Below, piece after piece: positions 17,581-26,759 of a stretch of 55,175 nt of DNA (position 1 is its first letter; each line of letters starts with the position of its first letter). A program made the translations under genes and the position numbers. The notes under the pieces were generated by a model. It saw only the letters and a program-made list of their open reading frames with translations, was not told the DNA's origin and ran no database searches. The DNA comes from Bacillota bacterium (GTDB taxonomy: Bacteria > Bacillota_A > Clostridia > Lachnospirales > Lachnospiraceae): positions 1 to 55,175 of the forward strand of contig JAEZSL010000215.1 of the NCBI GenBank assembly GCA_023443925.1. Direction: 5' to 3'.

Positions 17581-17808
17581 ATACGATTAAAAAGATCATA
17601 TAAAACACAGATAAGCATTAACGAAATTCGATATCTGAGAACCCGTATAAAGACGGAGGCTTCATAACCTATGTTGTTTTAAGAAAAAAAATATGATTAT
17701 AACTGAAAAACCGTAAACCAAATGCAATTTATAACTCATATTCAAACCGAATGAAAACGATATAAAAAATATCACTGAATTCCTTGAATATAATCCGGAG
17801 GTGCAATA

Positions 17809-18735
17809 ATGACTGGCAGAACAACTGCGGCAAAACCGTTACAACAAAGTCTTTATCACAGAGAAATCTCATCACATTGGTTTCAAGTGAAGCGTTATTA
17901 TGCCATGAATTTTGATTTCTTTGAAATGGAACCCCATACCCACAATGAATATGAAATAATGTATGCGGTCAGCGGCAGTTGTAAAATATTATATTGGCCA
18001 GAAGAGAATAATGAAAAGGAAGTAATCTTACGGGAAGGTGAATATGTATTAATCGATTGCCGTATAAAACATCAGCTAATCGTGGCAAAAGGAATGCCCT
18101 GCCGTGTCCTGAACCTTGAAATACAAATTATTCCTCAGGAGAAAATGCTTCATTTACAGCATTTTATGGAGCAATCAAAGGCTCTGCTGGATTTCTTAAA
18201 GTACCCTTTAGCTCTCCTCAAAGGTTATGATGATACCGGTACTCTGCACACCATTATTACCGAACTTCACCGCCAATTGCAAAACAGCACGGATGAGGCA
18301 GAACATCAGGTTATGCAAAACCTTATCCTTGCCCAGTTCTTAATTGAATTAAGCCGTCAAAGATCACGAAAATACTATACTGAGAGCGGAAGCAAATATG
18401 TCCGTAAAGCACTGACTTACCTGACGAATCATTTTGATCAGGACATTAAGATAAAGGATATTGCACATGAGATTGAGATATCCCCTGCCTATTTACAGCG
18501 ATTATTCAAGGACCAGACCGGAAAGACAATGATTGAGAAGATGAATGAGCTTCGTATTGAGAAAGCAAAAATCCTTCTGGAAACCAGCAGTCTGCCCATC
18601 CCGGATATCGCCGTAAGTGTGGGGTTTAACAATCGCCAGCACTTTACCTATACTTTTTTAAAACTCGTCGGATGCTCTCCTGCATTATTTCGCAAACATA
18701 AAGGGGATTACCGGGTCTGGAATGGCTTTAATTAA
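17809..18735 (+). CDS. AraC-family regulator with N-terminal cupin domain
   Basis: 308 residues, ATG 17809 preceded by CCGGAGGTG. The N-terminal ~110 residues form a cupin-like sugar-sensing domain (PHTHNEYEIMYAVSGS, LREGEYVLID). The C-terminal ~100 residues hold two helix-turn-helices: IKIKDIAHEIEISPAYLQRL and PIPDIAVSVGFNNRQHFTYT with the family motif around LKLVGCSPALFRKH. It is divergent from the GH4 gene, whose promoter lacks a good -35 box, so it is probably the activator of that gene. The inducer could be an alpha-galactoside. Confidence 0.9.
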   Translation: MTGRTTAAKPLQQSLYHREISSHWFQVKRYYAMNFDFFEMEPHTHNEYEIMYAVSGSCKILYWPEENNEKEVILREGEYVLIDCRIKHQLIVAKGMPCRVLNLEIQIIPQEKMLHLQHFMEQSKALLDFLKYPLALLKGYDDTGTLHTIITELHRQLQNSTDEAEHQVMQNLILAQFLIELSRQRSRKYYTESGSKYVRKALTYLTNHFDQDIKIKDIAHEIEISPAYLQRLFKDQTGKTMIEKMNELRIEKAKILLETSSLPIPDIAVSVGFNNRQHFTYTFLKLVGCSPALFRKHKGDYRVWNGFN

Positions 18736-18757
18736 ATGCGGAAGGCAGACAGGTTCA

Positions 18758-21178
18758 TCATTCTTTTCTTTCGATGCGAACAATACCTTTGTCACCGTCA
18801 ACGATGATTTCCTGTCCATCCCTTAATGTTTCCGTTGCGTTGCCGCAGCCCAAAACTGCAGGTATATTATATTCCCTTGCGACGATAGCGCTATGGGATA
18901 AAGGCCCGCCGGTATCGGATACGACCGCGGAGGCTAAAACAAACAGCGGCGTCCAGGACGGGTCGGTATAGCGGCAAACCAGGATGTCGCCCTGCTGCAT
19001 TTTATCAAACTCCTGTAAGGTAAGAATCTTTTTGACCTTTCCCCGACAAATTCCTCGGTTACCAGATACTCCTGTCAATGTATTATTATCATCCATCTTT
19101 CCCCCAAGTGAAAGGCTGTTCCACAATTTTTCGTTTTGAGGTCGGTTTACCTTTCTGACCGCAACTCGATTTTTATAATCCTGCACTCCCTCAGGAAGTG
19201 TATATATCTCTGCTAATGTAAGAAAAAGAATGTCCTCCGGCTGCTCAAATAGTTCCGGAAACCGAAGATTCAGCTCAAGCACAACTCTGCGTGCCAACCC
19301 ATAACACATTTCAATCAGGTAAAGGCTTTCTTCCCGATTCACATGATACCCGCGTATTTCCTCAATCTTCTTACACATCCTGGCAGCTTTTTTTGCAGAA
19401 AAGCGCAAGGTGATTTTTTCAAGGATTTCCTGATACTTGTTATTTTCCATATTCTGATTATCCGACTGCAGTAAAGCTTTTATCAAAGAAAACAACGAAG
19501 TCATATCTTCAAACCATGATACGGAGCTGAATGCACAATAACTGCTGCCGGACTTCCAGCCAAATTCACCCAGAAAATTCTGTAACCTGACCGAAAATTC
19601 AGGATATTGGTTCCGTATGGTTTCTATGGCTTGGCTGTCATTATGTCTCAGGCTTGTAATAGCATTTTTCAATTCATTATCCCATTGAATATAGGTGGCC
19701 AGCTTATTTAACGCAACATTTAATTCCCACGTTTTATAAGGCAATTTGCTCAATAAATCGAATTCATTGATATTTTTATCAACCCGCTTTAAGGTTGGGT
19801 ACAGCAGCTTGGAAACAGCAACGGAAGGGAAAATATTATAACGAAAGCGGATGTAGGCAATCTCTTCCGATAAGTTCATAAGATCTTTTACCTGACGAAC
19901 CAACGCAGGGACGGATAACAAAGATACCTCCATCTCGGATATTTTCTTAAGTTCTTGAGTTATATTGAAAAACGCACGTTCTGTATTCAATGAATTGATT
20001 TCATAATTTGTAAACTTGCGCAACAGAAAGGGGATTTTCACAATCTTCGGAGAAATATGCATGGCACCTGTCGTAAAGGATAATATGCCTTCTTCATCCA
20101 TTTTCAGCTCACCGCCAAGGGTTACACCTAATTCCTGGAATACTTTAGATTTTGCCTGATCTATGATTTCACAGGGTTCTACATCCAGAGGATAAAGGGG
20201 GTTAGGGCAATGCTCAATCCAATTATTCAGCACCGCTTTCTGTGATGCGGAAAGCTCCGGCGGTCTCTTGTTCGTTTTGTTTAAAGTTGTAATGGGACGG
20301 GATTGCAATATATATAGCTGACCGCCTGATATAGCCCATTCAATATCCTGCGGACTCCTATAATGCTGTTCTACCTTTTGGCCCATTGTAAAAATTGCAT
20401 GGGCTTGTTTTTCATTCAGACAAAAACGGCTTTTTTGCTCCAAGGGTGTATTTCTTTCCTCAATTCCTGTGGTGCTATAGCAAATCAGTATATCTTTATC
20501 GCCAAGCTTTTTATCAGAAATACTTCTTTGTTTTTTGCTGTAGATATAAATATCCGGCGTTACTTTTCCTGAAACAATAGCTTCACCAAGCCCCCAGGAG
20601 GCATTGAGCATCATTTGATCCGTGTCCTGGCTGACTGGATCTGCGGTAAAAAGAACGCCCGAAACTTCGCTTTCAACCATCTTTTGGACTACAACCGCCA
20701 AAGACACTTTGACGGTGTCAAAGCCTGCCTGTTTTCGATAAGTCGCAGCTCGAGCAGAATACAGAGATGCAAAACACTTTTTTATTGCAAGGATAAGCTG
20801 CTCTTTACCAACGACATTAAGATAGGTCTCCTGCTGTCCGGCAAAGCTGGCTTCCGGCAAATCCTCGGCGGTCGCTGAAGAGCGGACGGCAACTCTCATA
20901 TTCTGCCCCAGCACCGCATAACTCTCTGCAATCTCCTGTTCAATTTCTGGCCAAAACTGTCCGGCCGTAATGACAGAGCGAAGCTTTTCACTGTAAGCAG
21001 ATGCCTGCCTGTCAAAACCGTTGTACTTCATATATTCGACAAAAGCTTCTCCTGTAACGCAAAAGCCATCTGGGACAGGCAAACCTGCGTTATACATTTC
21101 ACCCAAATTTGCACCTTTCCCACCGACTACAGAAATATCTTCCTTCTTTATTTCCTGAAACCTTCTAATGTATTTCAT
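18758..21178 (-). CDS. PEP-synthase-like / rifampin-phosphotransferase-type dikinase
   Basis: About 806 residues from ATG 21178, which has GGAGGGAGGGA upstream; a 30-base longer frame overlaps that site. The N-terminal ~310 residues are the ATP-grasp domain of PEP synthase and Rph enzymes (VGGKGANLGEM, AVRSSATAEDLPEASFAGQ, QDIEWAISGGQLYILQSRPI). A ~400-residue divergent middle domain follows. At the very C-terminus is the phospho-histidine swivel domain, GGPLSHSAIVARE, with catalytic His near 762. The PEP/pyruvate barrel of true PEP synthases is absent. That order is the layout of rifamycin phosphotransferases, which transfer the ATP beta-phosphate to the drug. Co-location with a TetR and an MFS exporter favours detoxification; the substrate is unproven. 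Confidence 0.85.
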   Translation of the reverse strand: MKYIRRFQEIKKEDISVVGGKGANLGEMYNAGLPVPDGFCVTGEAFVEYMKYNGFDRQASAYSEKLRSVITAGQFWPEIEQEIAESYAVLGQNMRVAVRSSATAEDLPEASFAGQQETYLNVVGKEQLILAIKKCFASLYSARAATYRKQAGFDTVKVSLAVVVQKMVESEVSGVLFTADPVSQDTDQMMLNASWGLGEAIVSGKVTPDIYIYSKKQRSISDKKLGDKDILICYSTTGIEERNTPLEQKSRFCLNEKQAHAIFTMGQKVEQHYRSPQDIEWAISGGQLYILQSRPITTLNKTNKRPPELSASQKAVLNNWIEHCPNPLYPLDVEPCEIIDQAKSKVFQELGVTLGGELKMDEEGILSFTTGAMHISPKIVKIPFLLRKFTNYEINSLNTERAFFNITQELKKISEMEVSLLSVPALVRQVKDLMNLSEEIAYIRFRYNIFPSVAVSKLLYPTLKRVDKNINEFDLLSKLPYKTWELNVALNKLATYIQWDNELKNAITSLRHNDSQAIETIRNQYPEFSVRLQNFLGEFGWKSGSSYCAFSSVSWFEDMTSLFSLIKALLQSDNQNMENNKYQEILEKITLRFSAKKAARMCKKIEEIRGYHVNREESLYLIEMCYGLARRVVLELNLRFPELFEQPEDILFLTLAEIYTLPEGVQDYKNRVAVRKVNRPQNEKLWNSLSLGGKMDDNNTLTGVSGNRGICRGKVKKILTLQEFDKMQQGDILVCRYTDPSWTPLFVLASAVVSDTGGPLSHSAIVAREYNIPAVLGCGNATETLRDGQEIIVDGDKGIVRIERKE

Positions 21179-21222
21179 AATAATCCCTCCCTCCAGACTG
21201 AATCTCACTTATTTGGTTAACT

Positions 21223-22503
21223 CTAGCTTTGCTTTAATCGAAATGATACAGACGCGGCAATCGTCCCTGATACGGCGAGAATCAAAACACCACCGATATA
21301 ATATTGCTGTGGATAACTGAGTGAGAACTGAAAAAGTATGGTTCCGATACTGCCGCCAAAATTTCGGATTAAATGGGCGGTGCTGTTTACACCGGAAGCA
21401 TGACCCTGCGTTCGTGTCGCTACATATCCCGACATTACGGACATTAACACGCCTAAGCCAAATCCCAGTAGTCCTACCGCCAGCGTAAAGAAGAATGGCA
21501 TGAAAACACAGCCTGCTAAGCCGGTCAGCCAGCCGATTACGATAATTGGGCGTTCAGAAAGTTTAATCAATGCCCCCGACACGCTTCCCAGCCCTATGAG
21601 GACAACGAATACCGTCAGCAGATTCCCAGCTTTATCTGCACGAAAGCCCATAGAAAACTGCATCAAACTTGGCAGATAGGCAAGACAAACATTATAGAAC
21701 GCACCCAGCAGAAATACCTGCAGGCACAGGTTTCTCAACAGAGGGTCACATGCAAATTCCTTTGGAATCAGTACATTTCCCCCTTTGGCGTCCTTCCAAA
21801 TCACAAAGAAGAGTAATACGGCACCGAATATAAGCAGCAGATATTTTTGATGATATGCATGTTCAATCCCCAAGGCAGTAAGAAGTATAGCGATAAACAT
21901 TAGAAGGTGGCATCGAAATTGAAATGGCTTTTCTTGCATTACTGGAACACTGTCCGGAAGATTTCGGAATACCAGCCAGAAGCTTAGCAGCTCAAGGGGG
22001 AGTAAGATATAAAATATTGCCTGCCATGAAGCAAGCTGTGGCAGATAACCGCCAGCCAGACTGCCTAGCACGCTGAACAAGATTTGCACAACGGCAAAGG
22101 CAGCAAACACCGCCGAATACTTTTTCTTCTCAAAGTGTTCACCGATTATACCATAGGTTGCGGGCACTACGACTCCTGCGCCGATTCCCATTACGATTCT
22201 AGCTATCACAAGCTGCAGCATTAAGCGGCTGAATGGAGCTATGATTGTACCCATACCAAAGATGACAGAACCAATTGCAAGGTTTTTTTTGCTGCCAAAC
22301 CGCTGGCACAATCCGCTGGATAAAATAATAACGGCTGAAGAAGCTAAAATATAGCTGCCATGTATCCATGAATAGAAAGAGACTGAATGAAAGCTGTCGC
22401 TGATTGCGGGCAATGCACTGCTGAAATAGGTCTGCATGATGGTGGAAGCACCCATGCAAAGCAGTAAACCCATGAGTACTGCAGTTTTTTTATGTATACT
22501 CAA
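21223..22503 (-). CDS. MFS drug-efflux-type transporter
   Basis: 426 residues with about 12 hydrophobic helices. The start appears to be TTG 22503, nine bases after AAAGGAGGTG. The loop after helix 2 reads GLCQRFGSKKNLAIGS, the MFS motif A position, and helix 4-5 has RIVMGIGAGVVVPATYGII, resembling the motif C of proton-coupled drug antiporters (DHA family). It lies 44 bases upstream of the phosphotransferase gene on the same strand and has its own promoter after the TetR gene. Export of an antibiotic or toxic metabolite is the likely role. Confidence 0.88.
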   Translation of the reverse strand: MSIHKKTAVLMGLLLCMGASTIMQTYFSSALPAISDSFHSVSFYSWIHGSYILASSAVIILSSGLCQRFGSKKNLAIGSVIFGMGTIIAPFSRLMLQLVIARIVMGIGAGVVVPATYGIIGEHFEKKKYSAVFAAFAVVQILFSVLGSLAGGYLPQLASWQAIFYILLPLELLSFWLVFRNLPDSVPVMQEKPFQFRCHLLMFIAILLTALGIEHAYHQKYLLLIFGAVLLFFVIWKDAKGGNVLIPKEFACDPLLRNLCLQVFLLGAFYNVCLAYLPSLMQFSMGFRADKAGNLLTVFVVLIGLGSVSGALIKLSERPIIVIGWLTGLAGCVFMPFFFTLAVGLLGFGLGVLMSVMSGYVATRTQGHASGVNSTAHLIRNFGGSIGTILFQFSLSYPQQYYIGGVLILAVSGTIAASVSFRLKQS

Positions 22504-22526
22504 ACAGAAACACCTCCTTTATGAGC

Positions 22527-22572
22527 AGTATAACACCAAGCTATGAAATTATCAATATATTTTCATAGCTTG
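22527..22572 (-). promoter_or_regulatory. Promoter of the MFS-phosphotransferase unit with overlapping operator-like inverted repeat
   Basis: Minus strand TTGATA (22555-22550), 17-base spacer, TATACT (22532-22527), a near-consensus promoter. The 12-bp inverted repeat CAAGCTATGAAA/TTTCATAGCTTG (22537-22548 and 22561-22572) flanks the -35 box. A repressor bound there would block transcription; the TetR protein encoded directly upstream is the natural candidate. Confidence 0.65.
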
Positions 22573-22582
22573 AGTAAAATAA

Positions 22583-23158
22583 TTAAAGCCGTTCAAGAAT
22601 CATTTTTTCGATTGCCTGATACCATAAATCAAAACCAACGCCGATTTTATCATTATTTGTGCATAGAATGGCAAGCATTGCTATGGCGGAGGCTAAATCT
22701 TCATCAGACGCAGAGAGAATAATTCCTTTATCACCCCATATTTTTCTTATCTGCTGTATGAAATACAGGTTATCCACTGCGGTAATGGGATCGTCATTCC
22801 AGATCAGTGTTTTTAATAAACTGCTGTATTCATTGGTGTAAAATTTGTTTGTGGCTGTTTTCTCTAAAAGCACATGTGCGAGATCTGTAAAAAATTCCTT
22901 CGGTGTTTGATTTTCTTCTTCTATTATGGTTAGGATCTTTTTACGTATTCTATTTTTCTCTTCACGCAGGATTTCTTCATAAAGAGCTTCTTTATCTTTG
23001 TAAAAGGTATAGAAACCACCTAAAGAAATACCCACCTGCTTTGTTAATTGCTGTATCCTGAAATCTTTAAAGCCTTGATGCATAAACATTTTTGATGCAG
23101 TTTCTTTTATTCTTATCTTTAACTCTGCTCGTTCTTCCTCCGTATACGCACGTCCCAA
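22583..23158 (-). CDS. TetR-family regulator of the efflux/phosphotransferase unit
   Basis: 191 residues. Start TTG 23158 follows GGGGGTGA; no ATG fits. The N-terminal domain shows the TetR helix-turn-helix: KMFMHQGFKDFRIQQLTKQ then VGISLGGFYTFYKDKEALY. The C-terminal part (LLKTLIWNDDP, IGVGFDLWYQAIEKMI) is a TetR ligand-binding region of no recognised subgroup. It is 79 bases upstream of the MFS gene on the same strand. Palindromes lie in both its own promoter and the MFS promoter, which suggests autoregulation and drug-responsive derepression. Confidence 0.9.
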   Translation of the reverse strand: MGRAYTEEERAELKIRIKETASKMFMHQGFKDFRIQQLTKQVGISLGGFYTFYKDKEALYEEILREEKNRIRKKILTIIEEENQTPKEFFTDLAHVLLEKTATNKFYTNEYSSLLKTLIWNDDPITAVDNLYFIQQIRKIWGDKGIILSASDEDLASAIAMLAILCTNNDKIGVGFDLWYQAIEKMILERL

Positions 23159-23178
23159 AAAATCACCCCCAGATTAAT

Positions 23179-23222
23179 ATATCCATGGATATTATAATAC
23201 CTTTTAATAAAATGTTCGTCAA
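23179..23222 (-). promoter_or_regulatory. Promoter and 14-bp palindromic operator of the TetR gene
   Basis: Minus strand TTGACG (23222-23217), 17-base spacer, TATTAT (23199-23194). The perfect palindrome ATATCCATGGATAT (23179-23192) begins at the expected transcription start, a typical position for autorepression. Confidence 0.6.
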
Positions 23223-23254
23223 CACAGTCTTACAGAAAATAATCGAAGACACTG

Positions 23255-23290
23255 AAAAACGAGGGTCTTGATTTTCTCAATCAAACCCTC
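23255..23290 (-). terminator. Rho-independent terminator of the chemoreceptor gene
   Basis: Hairpin GAGGG...CCCTC at 23261-23290 with inner pairing TTGATT/AATCAA, followed on the minus strand by GTTTTTC. It lies 180 bases after the chemoreceptor stop. Confidence 0.65.
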
Positions 23291-23306
23291 ATAAAATGGA
23301 AAAAAA

Positions 23307-23426
23307 CTTTATTTTAAGACCTGAAACTATTCGGAACCTGTTTTCCCTGCTGCCTGTCCATCATAGATAACACTTTATTTCGACCCTGCAGTTATTCGAA
23401 ACCAGTTTTCTCTACCGCATGTACAG
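23307..23426. repeat. Two imperfect ~54-bp direct repeats in intergenic DNA
   Basis: Segments 23307-23360 and 23373-23425 share CTTTATTT, then a C-TG-A-TATTCG-AACC-GTTTT core and a C-TGT-CA end, with a 66-base period and roughly two thirds identity. They lie between the chemoreceptor stop and its terminator. No reading frame runs through them. They may be decayed copies of a dispersed intergenic element. Confidence 0.5.
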
Positions 23427-23471
23427 CTCTGAACCAGCTGTTCACCAGCTATGGGGAAACTGTCTTTTGTA

Positions 23472-25166
23472 TTATAATCTAAAGAATGATACCAAATTAT
23501 CAAGCTCTTCTGCGCTTTCACTGTTTTCCTGTACCTGTTTTAATACATCATTTACCTTATATGCTACATTGCCGATTTTTTCAGCTATTTCCGTAGTTCC
23601 CTGTGCACCTTCACCCGCAGCTGTAGTAATCTCATCAATTGCGGTTCTGATTTGCTGTATTGCCACGTGCAGTTTTTCTGCCGCCTCATTAATTTCTGTT
23701 ACAACATCTCGTACACTGTCAGAATCATCTACATATTGGCTGCTGCTATTAACCAGCATCTCATAATCTTTTAAAACCTGGTTATCTACAAAAGTCAATA
23801 GTTTTGTGGAATCCTGCACTACACTCTTTACCGCATCGGAAACATTATTTGATATCTCATTGATTCTGGAAACCGCCTGTTTAGAATTGTCAGCCAGAAT
23901 ACGTATCTGGTCGGCTACAACTGTAAAGCCTCTTCCGGCTTCACCGGCTCTTGCTGCTTCAATGGATGCATTTAATGCAAGTAAATTCGTTTGTGCCGTG
24001 ATTTGTATGATTGTCTGGGTCAATTCTTTAATCTCTTCGATGGCCTCTGTTTTTTGTATGGAATCTCTTAACTGTTTATTTGTCTGAAGGTAGATTTCTG
24101 AAGTATTCTTATATGATTTACCCGTTTCTTCCTTCAGCTTTACTGCTCTGTCTTTAATTTCTCCCGCCAGCCTTTCACCAGTAGCTGTTTTTTCTTTCAT
24201 ATAGCCTACTTCTGCTTCGATTTCATAGGTAGAAGCATTCATTTCTTCTGTGGCTGCCGAAGTTTCCTGCATACCAGCTGATAATTGCTCCGTAGTTGCA
24301 GATATTTCTTCAATGTTCATATTAACCATTCCCATATCTTCTACAGACTGGCTTACTTTCGTTTTAACCAAATCGGATTCCTTTTGGATACCCTTGATGA
24401 TTTCGGCCATTTTTAGCTGCATGTTTCGTGAAGAGCCAGCAATTTCACCTACTTCATCTCTTCTTACCAGCAGATGATTCTCAAACTCAAAATCAAAGTT
24501 TCCGTCTTCCATTAACCGGAGCCTGTCCTTTACCTTTGCAATACCTTTGGCTATGGTATTTCCAAGGAAAAAGGAAATGACAACTCCCACTACCAGCATA
24601 ACACCGGCTAATAAACCGATCAGCAGCATCGCCTGTGAAATGTGTTCATTAACTACATTGGTATAGATTCCCACAAACCAGATTCCGATTACCGTTCCGC
24701 TTTTATCCTGCAAAGGTACATAATAGGTTACAGCCGGTCTTCCCTGTATATCTGCCGTTCCGGAATAACTCTCCTGCTGTTCCAATACCTTCTTGATTAC
24801 GGCTTCCGATGCCTTCGTGTTTATCTGTCTGTTTCCACCGTCATCTTTCACATTGGTGGAAATCCTTGTATCGTTTAAAAATATTGTTGCAAGAATCGTA
24901 GTACCCGAAGTAAAATGATCAATAACATCATAATTTTCATTTATAACAATGTCACCTTTATACAGAACCTTGTCCTGTACCGACCACTCTCCCGGATAGG
25001 CCGTATTAATAAGCTGCAAGCCCATATTGGAGTAATTCTTTATTTCAGACTCATACTCCGTATTTACTAATTTTTTAATTTGAATATAGGTAACCGATAT
25101 AATAGCAGCTGTTAATATAAGAATTGTAAAAATTGAAACACCTGTGATTTTCCATTTAATTTTCAT
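23472..25166 (-). CDS. Methyl-accepting chemotaxis protein
   Basis: 564 residues, ATG 25166 with GGAAAGGAC upstream. Membrane helix at ~7-29, then a ~145-residue extracellular single-Cache sensor ([40 protein letters not shown]), a second helix near 178-202, a HAMP region and a long coiled-coil signalling domain. The conserved hairpin tip reads [20 protein letters not shown] with [17 protein letters not shown]. It would signal to CheA through CheW. The divergent neighbour is a GGDEF-LuxR regulator. Confidence 0.93.
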   Translation of the reverse strand: MKIKWKITGVSIFTILILTAAIISVTYIQIKKLVNTEYESEIKNYSNMGLQLINTAYPGEWSVQDKVLYKGDIVINENYDVIDHFTSGTTILATIFLNDTRISTNVKDDGGNRQINTKASEAVIKKVLEQQESYSGTADIQGRPAVTYYVPLQDKSGTVIGIWFVGIYTNVVNEHISQAMLLIGLLAGVMLVVGVVISFFLGNTIAKGIAKVKDRLRLMEDGNFDFEFENHLLVRRDEVGEIAGSSRNMQLKMAEIIKGIQKESDLVKTKVSQSVEDMGMVNMNIEEISATTEQLSAGMQETSAATEEMNASTYEIEAEVGYMKEKTATGERLAGEIKDRAVKLKEETGKSYKNTSEIYLQTNKQLRDSIQKTEAIEEIKELTQTIIQITAQTNLLALNASIEAARAGEAGRGFTVVADQIRILADNSKQAVSRINEISNNVSDAVKSVVQDSTKLLTFVDNQVLKDYEMLVNSSSQYVDDSDSVRDVVTEINEAAEKLHVAIQQIRTAIDEITTAAGEGAQGTTEIAEKIGNVAYKVNDVLKQVQENSESAEELDNLVSFFRL

Positions 25167-25194
25167 AAAATCGTCCTTTCCAAATTGTTATAGG

Positions 25195-25224
25195 TTGTTT
25201 ATCTCTATGCTTATATGATATAAT
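25195..25224 (+). promoter_or_regulatory. Predicted promoter of the GGDEF-LuxR gene
   Basis: TTGTTT (25195-25200), 18-base spacer, TATAAT (25219-25224), about 90 bases upstream of the start at 25313. It sits in the 146-base divergent region shared with the chemoreceptor gene. Confidence 0.5.
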
Positions 25225-25312
25225 AGCGAAAGCTAAAACGTAATGGGTCAAAAGTATACTTTTATTCCCATATAATGTAATTTTATCTTGCTATATGCAA
25301 AAAGAGGTAAAC

Positions 25313-26401
25313 ATGGAGAATCTTAATTTAATTGATACAACAGTTTTGGATTATAATTTTATAGAAAATATGTATGAAAGTATCCGATTGGTTGATCCCA
25401 TCGAGAAAAAGGTATTTAGAACTATTAAAAAGTCTGCAAATGAGATGGATACCGATGATAACTGCTACGACTTCTGGGAAAATAACAAGATTTGTGAAAA
25501 CTGCGTTTCTTGCAGAGCTTATGTACATAATAAAACCTACACAAAAATTGAATACAATCACGCAAGCATTTACATAATGACGGCTGTTCCCTTTAAAAAT
25601 GATAATGTAGTTCTGGAATTCATGCAGAATGTCTCATCTGATTATTTTGACCACAGTAAAAATTTCAGTGAAATTATTAAATTAATTAAAAAGCAAAATC
25701 TGTCCATTGTAAAAAATACTTTAACAAATTTATATAACGATCAATTCATTTTTGACAGGCTGCCCCACGATATAGCCTTTTCCCACCGCGAAAATATCAA
25801 TATTGCCCTCTTTTTCATTAAAATCAAAGAAATGGATTATATCAATAATACATACGGATACTCAGCCGGCAATCAGGTTATTAAAGAGGTTTCTAAAGCT
25901 TTAAAGGGTATTCCCCGCCATGAAAAGGATTGGCTCTCAAGTTACCGTGGTGTCAGGTTTGTACTGGTTATGTATGGTATTAATGAGAATCAGGTGGGGC
26001 GAAACTGTAATTATATCTATGACCGGATCAACAATTTGAATCTTTCTTTTAACAACACTCCGGTAAAAATCGAAGTAGGTATCGGGTATCATATATTAAA
26101 AGATAAATTAATTACTCCTGAGCAATTTATTGAAAATGCCAAGGATATGTTAAAAGTAGAAAAGAAGCTGGAGAAGAATGATAACAGCGCTCAAAGGCTA
26201 ATAATGAAATATTCCCTAACCTATCGGGAAAAAGAGATTGCATTACTGCTGCTTAAAGGCAAATCCAATACCGAAATCGCCGATGCTCTATACATCGGCT
26301 TATCTACCGTTAAGAAACATGTCTCGGCCCTTTTTGCTAAACTTGAAGTCAAATCTCGTTCGGAATTAATAGCGAAAATAAATAACGAATATGCGATATG
26401 A
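25313..26401 (+). CDS. PAS-like / degenerate GGDEF / LuxR-type regulator
   Basis: 362 residues from ATG 25313 with AGAGGT upstream; an in-frame ATG at 25295 lacks a ribosome site. The first ~120 residues are PAS-like and carry a Cys cluster: C51, C61, C64 and C67 (CENCVSC). Residues ~140-285 have the GGDEF fold (NLYNDQFIFDRL, FIKIKEMDYINNTYGYSAGN), but the active-site loop reads YRGVRF instead of GGDEF, so cyclase activity is unlikely. Residues ~300-360 are a LuxR/FixJ helix-turn-helix (LTYREKEIALLLLKGKSNTE, STVKKHVSALFAKL). This suggests a DNA-binding regulator sensing a redox or metal signal or a nucleotide. The chemoreceptor is a possible target. Confidence 0.85.
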   Translation: MENLNLIDTTVLDYNFIENMYESIRLVDPIEKKVFRTIKKSANEMDTDDNCYDFWENNKICENCVSCRAYVHNKTYTKIEYNHASIYIMTAVPFKNDNVVLEFMQNVSSDYFDHSKNFSEIIKLIKKQNLSIVKNTLTNLYNDQFIFDRLPHDIAFSHRENINIALFFIKIKEMDYINNTYGYSAGNQVIKEVSKALKGIPRHEKDWLSSYRGVRFVLVMYGINENQVGRNCNYIYDRINNLNLSFNNTPVKIEVGIGYHILKDKLITPEQFIENAKDMLKVEKKLEKNDNSAQRLIMKYSLTYREKEIALLLLKGKSNTEIADALYIGLSTVKKHVSALFAKLEVKSRSELIAKINNEYAI

Positions 26402-26409
26402 TCTCATTT

Positions 26410-26482
26410 TAACTCCTATCTGTGCGCTTAGGCGCACGTATAAATCAGGATGTTGAAAAAAGCTTATATTTTTCAACCTATC
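26410..26482 (-). repeat. Single copy of the 72-bp two-hairpin repeat
   Basis: Minus-oriented copy nine bases after the stop of the GGDEF-LuxR gene. Hairpin B reads GTGCGC-CTAA-GCGCAC; hairpin A keeps TTGAAAAA/TTTTTCAA while its loop is different from the other copies. The rest of the 358-base gap 26402-26759 shows only the terminator at 26647-26688. Confidence 0.9.
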
Positions 26483-26644
26483 TTTTCCGTAAGGAATCTG
26501 TTGATATTTTGTAAGCACTCAATATAACGGTGCCTTTTCTTAAAGATTGACTTATATTTATAGCTTATCTCTTTTCTTATTTATAGGCACTGTTTTGTAG
26601 AGCGCTTACGATATTTTACGTAATACATAATTGTTAGACCTAAT

Positions 26645-26688
26645 TATAAAACCGCCGGGATCAATTAGAAACCAATTGTTCCGGCGGT
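26645..26688 (-). terminator. Terminator of the acetyltransferase gene
   Basis: Stem ACCGCCGG/CCGGCGGT (26651-26658 and 26681-26688) with an inner CAATT/AATTG pairing, followed on the minus strand by TTTTATAA. It lies 70 bases after the stop at 26760. Confidence 0.65.
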
Positions 26689-26759
26689 AAAACAATGCTT
26701 TAGGATAAATATAATATTATCTATTAGGAAATACTGCAAAGAATACTATCTTTTAAATA

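Noticed and set aside
18758..21178. Ordinary PEP synthase (PpsA)
   Set aside because: No C-terminal PEP/pyruvate barrel; the phospho-His domain is at the very end of the protein.
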